DNA from: Trichosphaerium sp. ATCC 40318
Taxonomy: Eukaryota; Discosea; Flabellinia; Trichosidae
DNA: 64,000 bases
Direction of reading: 5' to 3'
Assembly: GCA_038496445.1 (NCBI GenBank)
Contig: JALMLS010000455.1
Span: 620,001-684,000 of the forward strand
How positions within the stretch are numbered: the stretch's first letter is position 1; every line of letters begins with the position of its first letter. The notes under the pieces were generated by a model. That model was not told where the DNA came from, did no database searches, and saw only the letters and a program-made list of their open reading frames with translations. Shown here piece after piece: positions 1 through 10,692 of the stretch. The translations under genes were made by a program, and so were the position numbers.

Positions 1-11
1 ACTGCAAAAGA

Positions 12-33
12 GCACGTGATAACCAACACGTGC
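12..33. promoter_or_regulatory. paired CACGTG sites forming a short inverted repeat
   Basis: CACGTG occurs at 13-18 and again at 27-32, and the flanking bases extend the symmetry. The pair lies about 85 bp upstream of the start codon at 118. CACGTG is the classical E-box bound by bHLH factors. Use as a regulatory site here is inference from position and from the excess of this palindrome in the window. Confidence 0.35.
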
Positions 34-117
34 AGAGAAATTGAACATTAAAAATTTACTGTTAACGAAAATATAAGAAAAAAAACTTGAGGGATACTCT
101 TCCAATTGGTACATCTT

Positions 118-691
118 ATGCGTGTGTTCTCTGTATTCATCCCGTAACTTGTGGGTTGTGTGTTCCCCAAAAACAAACCAATACTGAAAGGAGACATTGA
201 TTGCTACTACTCAATAAAAGTTTATCAGATTTCTGTTGTGAAGTGATTCTGTTTCCCAATATTTTCTCTACGCATTGGTGCTATGCTGTTGACTGTAATA
301 CAAAAGAATTAAAACCTACAACTAATTCCAACAATAAATTCAAGCTATTCTCGAAAGAGTACACATTACTTTTTCTTACTAGTATGTTTTTGCTTTCCCA
401 CAAATTTACTCACCAGGTAAGAATATCAACAAAGCAAATGCAATGTGATATTATCTCCACAACCCCTATGGGGAATATCACATTGGATTTTTTGACCTTG
501 GCTAATTGCAAGGTGCACTTCATTGTTCTCACTGAATCTGCTGAAAAAGTGTCAACGTAAACTGAACCTTTTGAATTTCGCTTTCACATGGACGGAATCA
601 TCCAATTTTTAGTTTCATGTTACCTCAACTATCATCAAATACTGGGCAGGAAACAGTATTAAAGTTGATGTTGGTCCATGATATGAAATGA
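118..691 (+). CDS. small hypothetical protein, three exons
   Basis: I do not recognise this protein. The model uses exon 1 at 118-143 (MRVFSVFIP), exon 2 from 221 and a last exon from 613. The introns begin GTAACT and GTAAAC and both keep the frame. An optional intron from about 418 (GTAAGAATATC) to the acceptor before GTGCAC would also stay in frame, so the middle of the protein is uncertain. Exon 2 has an FCCEVILFPN start and an HWCYAVDC stretch, and the end reads TGQETVLKLMLVHDMK. There is no clear signal peptide or catalytic motif. Confidence rests on the consistent splice phases only. Confidence 0.4.
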
Positions 692-2038
692 ACACTTTTT
701 TTGCTCAATATTTTCACTATTCTGCTAGTATTTGATACTTGTTGATCTGCTTGTCTGAAAAAACTTTACCATTTACAACATCTATCCAGTGAACCTATGA
801 TATTGTTGTGGTGTGTGTTTGTGATTGGTTTTCAGTAACCTATTTATGGCTGTTCACTAGGCACAACAAGTTGTGAAATAAAATAATGTGCAATAGTTAG
901 AGTGAGCATGCTGCGGCTATGACAGAAAGTTTGATTCTTAATTTGAGCGTATATATCGTGCAATATCTATAGATGCGTTCGCTTGGATTAATTTAAACGC
1001 TTGAAAAGTCTTTGGTGTATGCCTAAACCATTGCAAAGTATTTTTTGAAGAAAAAAAAAAAGAAATGGCTTAAATTCGTTTTTTAATATTTCATGCATAC
1101 TGACTATAAGTTTGACATCTTTAAATAAGCTGTAGAATATATATTGCGTATGGTACCGCTTATCAATCACTCAAAAAAGTTCTTATGCAACATGAAGGCT
1201 GGGGATGTGTACACCTTTCATGCACTATTTTTTGGCTACGATTCATACACACTAACAAATAGAGATTATAGTTCAGGTACAGAATCAATAGGAAATGGGA
1301 TAGTGTATACATGCAAGCAGAAAAAACCCACCTGGAATATTGAGAACAGTAGGGAGAGTGTATACAATAAAAAATTAAAATTTTATAACACAAAGACATT
1401 CCCAAAAAAAGGCACCTGAAGCAAGTATACATGTTTTAGGAATGATAATTCTAGGTGTGTATAGCGGTCATCAATACCACATTACATTATGCGCATAGTG
1501 TTACCTTGGCAGATGATATTAGTAATACATTGGAAATAGGACAAAAGTAGAATATTACGCTAGGAAACAAAGGCTCATCCAAACTATCACAATGTAATTG
1601 GGTGCGCAACAGTGTTTCTAAAATCGTCCTGAACTGGTAAAAAAATATGATAACCAGCACAACATTAAAAACGGAATTACAAAAAAAACTTAGCATTTTT
1701 TTCTGGGACACTTTACATGTTTTGGGACACTTTACCTGTTTGACTAAATACATCCTTCCACACCTATCTTAAAATAGCAGCACTGGGTGAGTATCCACTA
1801 GTTCTCTACATACCACGCACAACCTCGATGGAAGCTCGCTTTTCTCTATGAACACGAAAGTTTCTCGCCAATTTAGCGTTTTTACTTGTCACGTAAAAAA
1901 ACGTGATCTTAAATTCACAATTAAGTCAATAGACAACATTTCAAGCCTCCACAATACAAGTTAGCAATTGATCCTGTACGTCAACAAACACATAACCAAT
2001 ATGTTTATACGAAATTAAACCTGATAGATCTAGAAACT
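692..2038. other. intergenic, no gene supported
   Basis: Short open frames occur on both strands (for example 1144-1419 plus and 1487-1753 minus). They have biased, low-complexity composition, no usable splice partners and no motifs. I see no RNA gene or repeat that I can name. Confidence 0.5.
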
Positions 2039-3295
2039 ATGTACAAGATGGCGATTGGTCTCATTTTGGCGTTTTTAAGCACTTACTCCTGCCAGCGTCC
2101 TCCTAGCTTTATAAGTGTTTCCCCAAACATAATGTCAAGTGATAGTCCGGTAATTACATCTCCCATAGAACTGGACAGACGTAAATACTATTAATACATT
2201 TTAAACGAAATTACATCGTTACAAGTAACGGTGACAAAACGTGTTAATACAACACTAGGTAATCCTGATTTTTTTAACGTAACATTCACAGGTCTTACGC
2301 CCTTAACTGGGACTCCTATATCTAGAGCACTGAGTACGTATTTAAGTTATAAACAGAAGAAACACAAGTGTTACTTAAATATCTTAACATGACCATCTAA
2401 CTCGCTTTTGTAGTGGTTGCTCTGGACGGTTCTCTTTTAGTGCTTTTCCAAGGGGAAGAAGCTATAGTAAAGACTGAAAGTGATATGGAAATATGCAGAG
2501 GAGACAATGGGATGGAAAGAACTCAGCCATACAAGGGCGGGAATTTTGTTTCAGAAAACAAGTTCTTCATATTACAAACAGGGGCACTTCGACAGTTTAT
2601 GGAGTACACTCTTGATCCATCTTCACCTGATTGCATTTCGGACCCTGTTCCTTCATGCACTGTATCTCCAACGGTCACAGAATGTAAGAAGGAGACCCAA
2701 CAAAGTTCTAACCAATCCACTCTTTTTTTTTTGCCAAAAAACTAAAGACACTCAAGTACTCACATTAAACTTAGTTGTTGTTGATAGCGAATTTATTTAC
2801 TTGTTAGTCAAAGATATTGGACCAGCAGAAATACATAAATTTCCAATAGCAACATTGATTTCTGGTGCACCATGCGAATTTACGGCTTCTGCCTCGTCAT
2901 TGTTATCTGGTAATTTAGTGTCTAGTACTGGATTTGTACAAATACTTGATGATGATAGACTTATAATAAGCGATGGAGCTGCTACATTTTCACAGGTAGA
3001 CAAAGAGTCAGGTAATCATCAAGTTGGCTGCAACTTTATCCATATTTAATGTTTTTTTTTGCCAATACAGGTGTTGTGTCTGCATACGCAACATCTTCCG
3101 TAGCACCTTTCATTTACTACCCTGGGTTTACTCCCCTCCCAACATGTGTTTCACGGTAAGCTAGATTTTGTAAGACAGTGCTTTCAATCTTGTTTTTTTC
3201 TTTCTTTTTTATGACGTTGATTTGTAACTCAAGCAAACTTTAGGAAAAGAGCAATACATTCTGATGAAGAAAGAATACAGCTTTTACGCCGTTAA
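2039..3295 (+). CDS. secreted hypothetical protein, multi-exon
   Basis: The start at 2039 gives a classical signal peptide: MYKMAIGLILAFLSTYSC, with a Lys, a hydrophobic core and a Cys/Gln exit. Exon 1 ends near GTAAATACT. Later exons read VVALDGSLLVLFQGEEAIVK, then an E/D- and Cys-containing stretch (CISDPVPSC), then a long exon from about 2788 with FIYLLVKDIGPAEI and FVQILDDDRLIISDG, and finally PFIYYPGFTPLPTCV followed by a basic tail. The stop is at 3293-3295, and CAATAAAG about 25 bp later is a likely poly(A) signal. There are several Cys pairs, as in extracellular proteins. I do not recognise the family. An intron around 2690-2785 is needed to join frames and its exact edges are uncertain. 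Confidence 0.6.
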
Positions 3296-3856
3296 AGTGT
3301 AGTCTACCTATGACCAACGTCAATAAAGCAATGTTGAAATGTTATATGTACCACTTACCAAGCTGTCAAGACCTTTTTTTTAACAGTAAGTACTTGTCAA
3401 TAAAAACGATTTTTCGTTTTTGTGCTGTTGTGTTGACGCACAATGTGAAAAGTTGATGATCTGACATACTATCTTTCTTTATATTAGGATATTTATTAAG
3501 GTATTAATCAATTTAGAACGTTGACAAACCGCCATATTTTTAAAGCAATGTTACTAGATACTACATTAGTTGTTTTCCTGTAATGATTGATATCAACGTT
3601 TGCAAGCTGTTTAAGTTTGATTAACTCGTACTTAGTTTATTTTAAGCTGTTTCTACCAAACTCAATCTTTATGATTGAAGTTGTTGAGTGGTATTCCTGA
3701 ATAATTGATTACTTTTTGATTGATTTCTAAAACGATTTTGCCTGGCAAAAACTTATATTAAAATAGCAAACATAAAACTAAACCACCACAACAACAACGT
3801 GGCATCAAAATCAATCATCGATACTTAATCAAGCACAAAAAACTTCAAAACATTAC
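3296..3856. other. intergenic, AT-rich
   Basis: This is AT-rich sequence between two plus-strand genes. It begins with the poly(A) region of the upstream gene. No open frame or structured RNA was recognised. Confidence 0.5.
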
Positions 3857-4250
3857 ATGGCACACAAACAGAATTCATTTAGTTCATCGTCAATGCAAAG
3901 GTAAATTTCAATCAAAAAATCCTCAACTTTTTTTTCATTTGTTTTGATTTGAACTTGCATCGAACTTGTATCTTTTGTCTGAACTATTATGTTATAGAAA
4001 ACCACCTCAAAGAAGAGGTAATAGACTGTTAGACCTCATAGAACCGTTGGAAATGGCGTATGAAGAGGCACTCAGATACGGTACGTAAAAACTTGATAAA
4101 GCAAGTCCCGAAAAGCAATGTAAAAGCGTTAAGTTACTTACTCACTCAATAGTGGCTAGTAAACAACCACACCCTGTTTTAATTAAAGATTGTGATGGCT
4201 ATATGGTAGTAACATACTCTGACGGTTCAACCAGGATTGAAATAGACTGA
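3857..4250 (+). CDS. small hypothetical protein (about 80 aa)
   Basis: Three short exons join in frame. The first encodes MAHKQNSFSSSSMQR. The second follows a GTAAAT...TATAG intron and reads KPPQRRGNRLLDLIEPLEM. After a GTACGT...ATAG intron the third reads VASKQPHPVLIKDCDGY and ends STRIEID with TGA at 4248-4250. The N-terminus is Ser-rich and basic, the middle is a probable helix and the end could form a small beta hairpin. There is no signal peptide and no recognised domain. The next gene starts about 200 bp downstream on the same strand. Confidence 0.55.
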
Positions 4251-4454
4251 GATTGAAAAAACCAACAAAAACAACCTTGAAACTGTACAATAAACTGTGA
4301 AAGTAATATCATAGCATTCACTACATAAATGTCTAAAGGATGCCGTTGATAATTAACCTCATATCCGAAAACGGATAGAAATAAAATGACATTAAGTTGC
4401 AACTATATTGTATGGCTTAGCAAGGTCACAGATTACATAATTACACACGTACAG

Positions 4455-6448
4455 ATGGCTACAGGTTCTAATTTTTGGCAAAATCCTATTGATCTCAAGT
4501 GTTACCTTGATGATCCAACGTCAGAAGCCGCTAAAGCGGAATGCAAGAAAGTACGCCTTTTAGCAGTTAACTTATAGCTATAACGCATATACTAATGTTA
4601 ATTAGGTAGCTGCCGGCCTAAAGAATGTTGGCGCTTTAGTTTTCCGTGACCCAAGGTAAGTGACACTCAAACGTATGTACGAAAGAGTGACAACAACGCA
4701 GGGTACCAAGTGAAGAAAACGACAAATTCATTGGTACGTAAAACTCGCAACACGCTCTACGAACCAGATTTTAACGCAAAAGCCCAAAAGAACACCCTAG
4801 CTGTAGTCACTGAGGTTTTTTAAGCTTGTAACATCGTAACGTCACTTTAGATCAAATGGAAGCGTACTTTGAGCAGCCAGAGTCTGTTAGAATGATTGAC
4901 ACGAGGCCAAAGTTGTTTTACCAAGTACGCTAAGAAATAAACTTTTCATCGCTGTTTTCTAACGTAAAAACTCAATAGGTTGGCGCCACACCAGAAGGAA
5001 CTGTAAGATTTTTGTCTTTAACATTTTTCTGAACCAAAAACTGTTATTTTGCCTAAAACTGTATTTAAGGAGCTACCACGATGTGCTCATGACCCTTCTT
5101 GCCATAATAAAATAGCTGAGGTACTTTTTAAAGGCTTTAAACGTGATGTTAATCAAAAGAAAGAAACAAAAAAGAAATAGCCGTTTGTTTTCGATCGTTT
5201 TTCATTCAGTTCTCTCTAATAAATGTATTGTAGATGCCAGAAGCAGAGAGACCTTATGTACCTTCTGGTCCAGATAAGAAATGGCGTTTCTTTCATCGCC
5301 TAGGCGAGCGCCCAACCGAGACCGAGTTCCAGCACGTGATATTTATGAAATTACTTTTGAAAATTTTCTGATTTTTTTCTTGAAGATGGTGTCATCATTA
5401 GCACGTTTATTACCTAAAATAGAAATCTTATTTTTAATTTAGACAACTTAATGCACCTGCTGTGATCCCTAAAGCATTCCCTAACTGGGTTAAAGTGCGT
5501 AAAACCGCCATTTTCTAAACAGAAAGAAAAACGCGATTACTAATATTGAACATAGACTATGGATCATTGGGGAGGTCTTTTACGGCAAGCAGGAGAAACA
5601 GTACGTGTTTATTTATTTATAAGTTAATAACATTGATTATTCTTACTCTTCTATAAAGGTACTAGAAATGGCAGCAATTGGTTTAGGACTAAAGAAGGAT
5701 TCTTTCACAAAACTCATGAAACTCGGACCTCATCTCTTAGCGCCAACAGGATCTGACCTGGTACGTTTTTATTAGTTTTTAATCATACATTATAACGATT
5801 AGTTACTTACAACGTATACTTTTAGAACAAACATAACAAAGTAGGAGATATTTTAGCCGGATACCATCAAGATTTGAACATCCTTACAGTTCACGGAAAA
5901 TCAAGATTTCCAGCACTTTCAGTTTGGCAAAGAAATGGAACAAAAATGGCTGTATCTATACCTGATGGATGCTTACTTTGTCAAGCTGCTATGCAACTTG
6001 AGGTGAGTACATTGTATACATTTAAACGTAACAAACGGTGTTTAGTACCTCACTGGTGGAGATATATTGGCAGGGTTCCATGAAGTTGTTGTAAATGAGA
6101 AAACACTTGCGAAAGCAGAGCAAAGAAAATCAGAAGGTAAAAGCCTTTGGCGTATATCATCAACTGCTTTCCTTCATACCGCTTCAGACAGTATCCTATT
6201 ACATACAAGAAATTTGATCTATTTTTTTGAAAAGATAACAAGACGAACCGTCTATCGAGGTTTCTTCTTTTTTTCTGTTTTTTTTTTTGTTGAAGAATGT
6301 TGTTTTTAACTCGAGACAAAAAGACACTCTAGAACCTTTGTCTGGAACACCAGAAGAGATTAAAGAAAAGCTAAAGACTTACCCACCACTTAAGGCTGGG
6401 TTACAGGTACAACGTGAACTAGAAAAGTTGACATTGGCCAAAGAGTAA
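4455..6448 (+). CDS. 2-oxoglutarate/Fe(II)-dependent oxygenase, isopenicillin N synthase-like
   Basis: The gene has about ten short exons encoding roughly 350 residues of the isopenicillin-N-synthase-like double-stranded beta-helix superfamily. Early exons carry GALVFRDPR. The middle has KKWRFFHRLGERP, then a conserved WGGLLRQAGETVLEMAA helix. The iron site is visible as the H-x-D in AGYHQDLNILTVHGK and a distal His in LAGFHEVVV; SLWRISST supplies the Arg expected to bind 2-oxoglutarate. The protein ends LTLAKE at 6446-6448. Start 4455 (MATGSNFWQN) was chosen by comparison with the family. An in-frame ATG at 4386 would add 23 unconserved residues. One intron near 5331 works only with a GC donor (see findings). 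The substrate cannot be told from sequence. No signal peptide, so probably cytosolic. Confidence 0.85.
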
Positions 6449-6653
6449 AAAACGAAAAAAATATTGCATTTTGTGGGAGTCTTCTCGTTATCTCAAAAAA
6501 TAAACTTTCTTAAATACTCAGTGTATTATCAAAATACACTACTCCTCCATTTTTTTTCTTCTTAAACAGAATAAGCAAGAGTTACAGAGTGAGAAACTAG
6601 AACAAAAGTTTTTTTATTGATCTTTCTCGGGTTTTTTTTTGAGAGAAATTTAT

Positions 6654-9600
6654 TCAGTCCATGAAGCTTGCAATCTAGCTGCCATAAACCCATATACATC
6701 AGCATATTCATCCAAAGTAATTGAAGTTGGTGTGAATCCGCCATGACCACCCTGGACAGAAAAAAACGTCAAAAACGAAAATGTTTAGAAAAATATGTCA
6801 ATTTTAGTTACGGTGCTTGTGAAGCAAGTCATGTACCTTCTTTTGTATTCTGATCATAAGAGGGTTCTTTTGATATTCCTCTTGACCCAATTCATGTTGT
6901 AAAGTAGCAATAAACTTATAAGAATGTAAAGGAGACACCTACAAAGAAATAAATCATCAAAACGCCAAAAAAGAAAGTCCTCAGTGAAAAACTCTCTAAA
7001 GAGCATTCGAAAATAATTTCTTACCCTGTCATCGTGATCCGCAGTAGTCAATAGAACAGAAGGGTAAGGTTTACCTTTTCTTACATTATGTATAGGAGAG
7101 TATTTTATCAAAAACTCGAAATCAGATCCTTCATCAGCATTTCCGTAATCAGAGCACCAAGCGTAACCAATTGTGAATTTATGAAAGCGTAGCATATCAA
7201 GTACACCTACAGCTGCTACACCAGCACCGAAAAGATCTGGGAACTGGTTCACGCAAGCACTAAAAAAGTTAGAAAAAAAAACAGAAAAAAAAGATTGTAA
7301 GCAATTGATGTCAGCATTTTGTCTCAGCCCTTTCAGCTGGTAAAAAAGAGAACACATGTCATTGTAAGACATTTTCCTCTTATACATGACGCAATCTATA
7401 CTATATACATACCCAACAAGAAGACCGCCATTAGAACCTCCATAAATGCCAATTCTACAATGGTGTTAAAATTAACATCAAAACAAACATTTTTCGTTGA
7501 CAGTCAGTCAAATTGCTTTTTTACTTACTTTTCATGAGAAGTGTATTTATTAGCAACCAAGTATTTTGAAGCCCATGCTTGGTAAAATATCAGAAAGGTT
7601 ATAACTAAGTCTTATTGAAAAAATTTGTCCTGCAAAGCGCAAAAACCTCAAAACGCCAACATCTTCTAAACTCTAAAATGCCAGAAAAACAGAAAAAAGT
7701 TTGAGAAACAGAAATTGACATACCAAAGTCATCAAACACATTTTGCTTATCACCTTTGGTACCAGCCTTATGCCATTCTTCGCCATACTCACCACTAAGA
7801 ATATAGTTTAATAACAAAGTCATTTAAACAACAAAAAAAAAGAAGGGAAAAGACTTGAGTTTAGTACCCTCCTCTGATGTTGGCAATAGCATAAACACCA
7901 CATAAGTTCTGCATCCAAACAAGCCTCAAGGCGCTGAAACTTGGTTGTATTGGAATATTAAATCCACCATATCTAACAGGAGAATTAGCTATCTCAGAAC
8001 ACAGATACGCCACTAAAAGTAGGTTTGAAGAAAAGGAAAAAAAAAAATACCCGTAAAGAATTGTTGGGTTAGATCCATCTAATTTTAAGTCTTTGCGTCT
8101 GATGATAAACATTGGAATCTTAGTGCCATCTTTGCTAGGGTAGAATACTTGTTCCGTTTGGAACATTGATGCATCAAATCCTTCAATTTCGCTCTCTCTA
8201 TGAAGTAGTCAGTAAAAGTATGAAAAAAGAAGACCAAACTATGACCAAAAAAGAAACGCTTTTTGGGCATTTTCTGATGGCGTTTGTTCTTGAAGTTTTA
8301 TATTTACTATATCGTACCTGAATACAGTTAATCTCTCAGCATCAGGCTTAGAGAAATCGTATCGGTAAATAGTTCCAGGAGTTAAGAATGAAGTAAATTT
8401 GATAAACATAGTTGAGTCTTTTTTACGACCACTCAAAGATGCCACAGTGCCCAAACCGAGAGGGATTTTACCACAAGATTTGCCTTCCGTATCATATAAT
8501 TCAACTACATCCTATATTATAGATTATTAGTAAAGAAGAATCTCAAAGAAGCAAGAAAATAAAAGGATGACATTTGGCTTCAAATTCCACTGAAAAAAAA
8601 AAAAGAAACAAAAAACTTCAACGCACCACTACATCTTTCATGAAACTTGCAACAAGTACATTTTGATTTACGCATTGAACATAAGATAGTACAGTATCAC
8701 TCTCTGGAATGACATCCTTTATAAAGCCGATAAGAAAGATAGCGAACAAAAGAAAAAAACAAAGCGTACCTTCCATGAATCAGGCTTAGAAAGATCAACA
8801 GAGATGAGCTTGTATTTTGGTGCGTTAACATTTGTTTTAAAGTAGAATAAACCATCAGTATTAGTTATGTATCCATACTCTCCTTTCCAGTCATCAACAA
8901 GCTTTACAAACTTCAAGCTATCCTTGGAAAAACCTAACGAAAAAAGTTACTTTAACAACGAAAAACACTTTACACGTGTGTAAGCATTATCATACCTTTT
9001 TCTGCAAGAGGAGCATAATAAATCTTATTGATTGGATCACAATCCTTGAAAATAGACAAAATGACATAATTTCCGCAATCAGAGACTTCAGAGCCGACCA
9101 TCCACTCCTTTAAAAAAAAATTAGCTTGATGACAAAACTCAAGAGCATGACTTACATCGTTATCTTTGTCTTCGTACACAAGAACATCTTTATCTTGCTC
9201 AGTACCCAATACGTGGTAATAAAGAGCATGGTTCTTTAGTTGTTTCACGCCAGTACCCTTATCATCCTCTTGAATAAACCATTAGTCCAACAAACAACTT
9301 TCTTTAATCTTTCAAAAAAAGAAGAAAAAAAACTCTACTTACTATCAGCTGTATCAACTTGCTCAGGGTATCTAGCATAAAAGAACCCCTTATCATCATG
9401 AGTCCAAGATACAGATGAAAACTTAATCCAGTCCAGTTTCTCCTTAAACTCAGTAGCACCCTTTCATTGTTAGTTGGAAAAAAATTGTCCACGTTTTTTT
9501 GTCGTTATAAAACACTAACCTCAACAGTTGTTTTGATATTAATTGTTTGCCAATCACTACCAGCATTTGAAAGCCCATATGCAAAATATTTTCCAGAACT

Positions 9601-10388
9601 GGAACATCAACATAAGCGAGAAACCGAAGAAAAAACAACAGTAGAAAAACTTGTTTAAAATTCAGTTAACGACAAGGTTTATGTTGCTAAAAATCGATAA
9701 AAATGCCTTCAAACGCACTCGGAGAACGCTGTGATACCCATGGCAGTAGTACCATCCTTTGAGAGAGTGTTTGGGTCAATAAATACCTTTGGTTCAGCTT
9801 CTAGAGACTCCTGAGAGTACAAGACGGACTGAATAACGTTAGAGAGTGTGTATAGTATCACATGACGCTTACTTGATCCTGTAGACCATCGTTCTTGAAA
9901 AAAAAGTACAAATCGCCGCGTTTAAATGGCGTTGAGTACTTAGGGTAGTTGTAGACCTTATCAAACCTAAAAATGTCAACAGTCGCTTTGTTTTTAGCAC
10001 AATTATTTTGTCATTGGCGTAGAAAGTACGTAGACTGATAAAATAAAGTACAGCGTACCTTTTGCGTATCTTAGAGCGAACGTCTTTCATTTCACTCTCT
10101 TTGTACTTGTCAAAAGTAGCTATCTGCTCTTCTACCCACGCCTACATGACGTGTAAACGTTTTGATGTTTAAAAACACAAAATATAGATTTACTTTAGTA
10201 TCTTCACTGTCAGCATCTTCTAACCAGCGATGAGGATCCTCTACGCTGACTTTACCGTAATCGCGAAAGTTGTACGTATCAACGACAACTTCTCGCTTTG
10301 TTTTAGGATAAACATATTTAGAACTACTCATCTTAATGTCAGTTGCTATCAACAGGAGTGTGCAGAGATGGAATAATTTAAGCTGCAT
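6654..10388 (-). CDS. prolyl oligopeptidase, family S9A
   Basis: A long multi-exon minus-strand gene encodes about 700 residues of prolyl oligopeptidase, which cleaves short peptides after proline. The N-terminus has [19 protein letters not shown], the conserved entry to the beta-propeller. Propeller exons follow, including [20 protein letters not shown] near 9400 and the stretch around 9000-9240. The hydrolase domain shows [29 protein letters not shown], the nucleophile motif YGGSNGGLL near 7420, TADHDDRV with the catalytic Asp near 7030, and GGHGGF with the catalytic His near 6735. The stop is at 6654-6656. The first 19 residues ([19 protein letters not shown]) look like a weak signal or anchor sequence, with a second Met directly after them, so two starts are possible. 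All three catalytic residues are present. Confidence 0.92.
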
Positions 10389-10692
10389 TTTGACATTATT
10401 TTGACTGCGTTCACTAAACGCACCAGTAATTTCGATTTTTTAGCACCACAGTTGAAGATAACCTGGTGAAAGGTGATTTGGACAAAATTGTACTCGAAGT
10501 GTTTGATAACGCTTGTCCTCTTCTAAGGTACGTTCTACCTAGTAACATTGTAGAATGTCCGGCTGTGATGACAGTCTAAACGCAATGTGACAGAGTTTGA
10601 CCACAAAAACTGTCAATTAGCGTTAATCACGCATAGAATAGCGTTTTCGCATGGATTCATGGTTTATTATTGGAGACGTCAAGAAATAACAT

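Noticed and set aside
64-100. CRISPR-like or operon organisation anywhere in the window
   Set aside because: No direct-repeat arrays with spacers exist and genes have spliceosomal introns, so the DNA is eukaryotic nuclear.
1144-1432. Overlapping plus and minus frames of about 90 codons
   Set aside because: Each mirrors the other, neither has splice partners or motifs, and composition is AT-biased.
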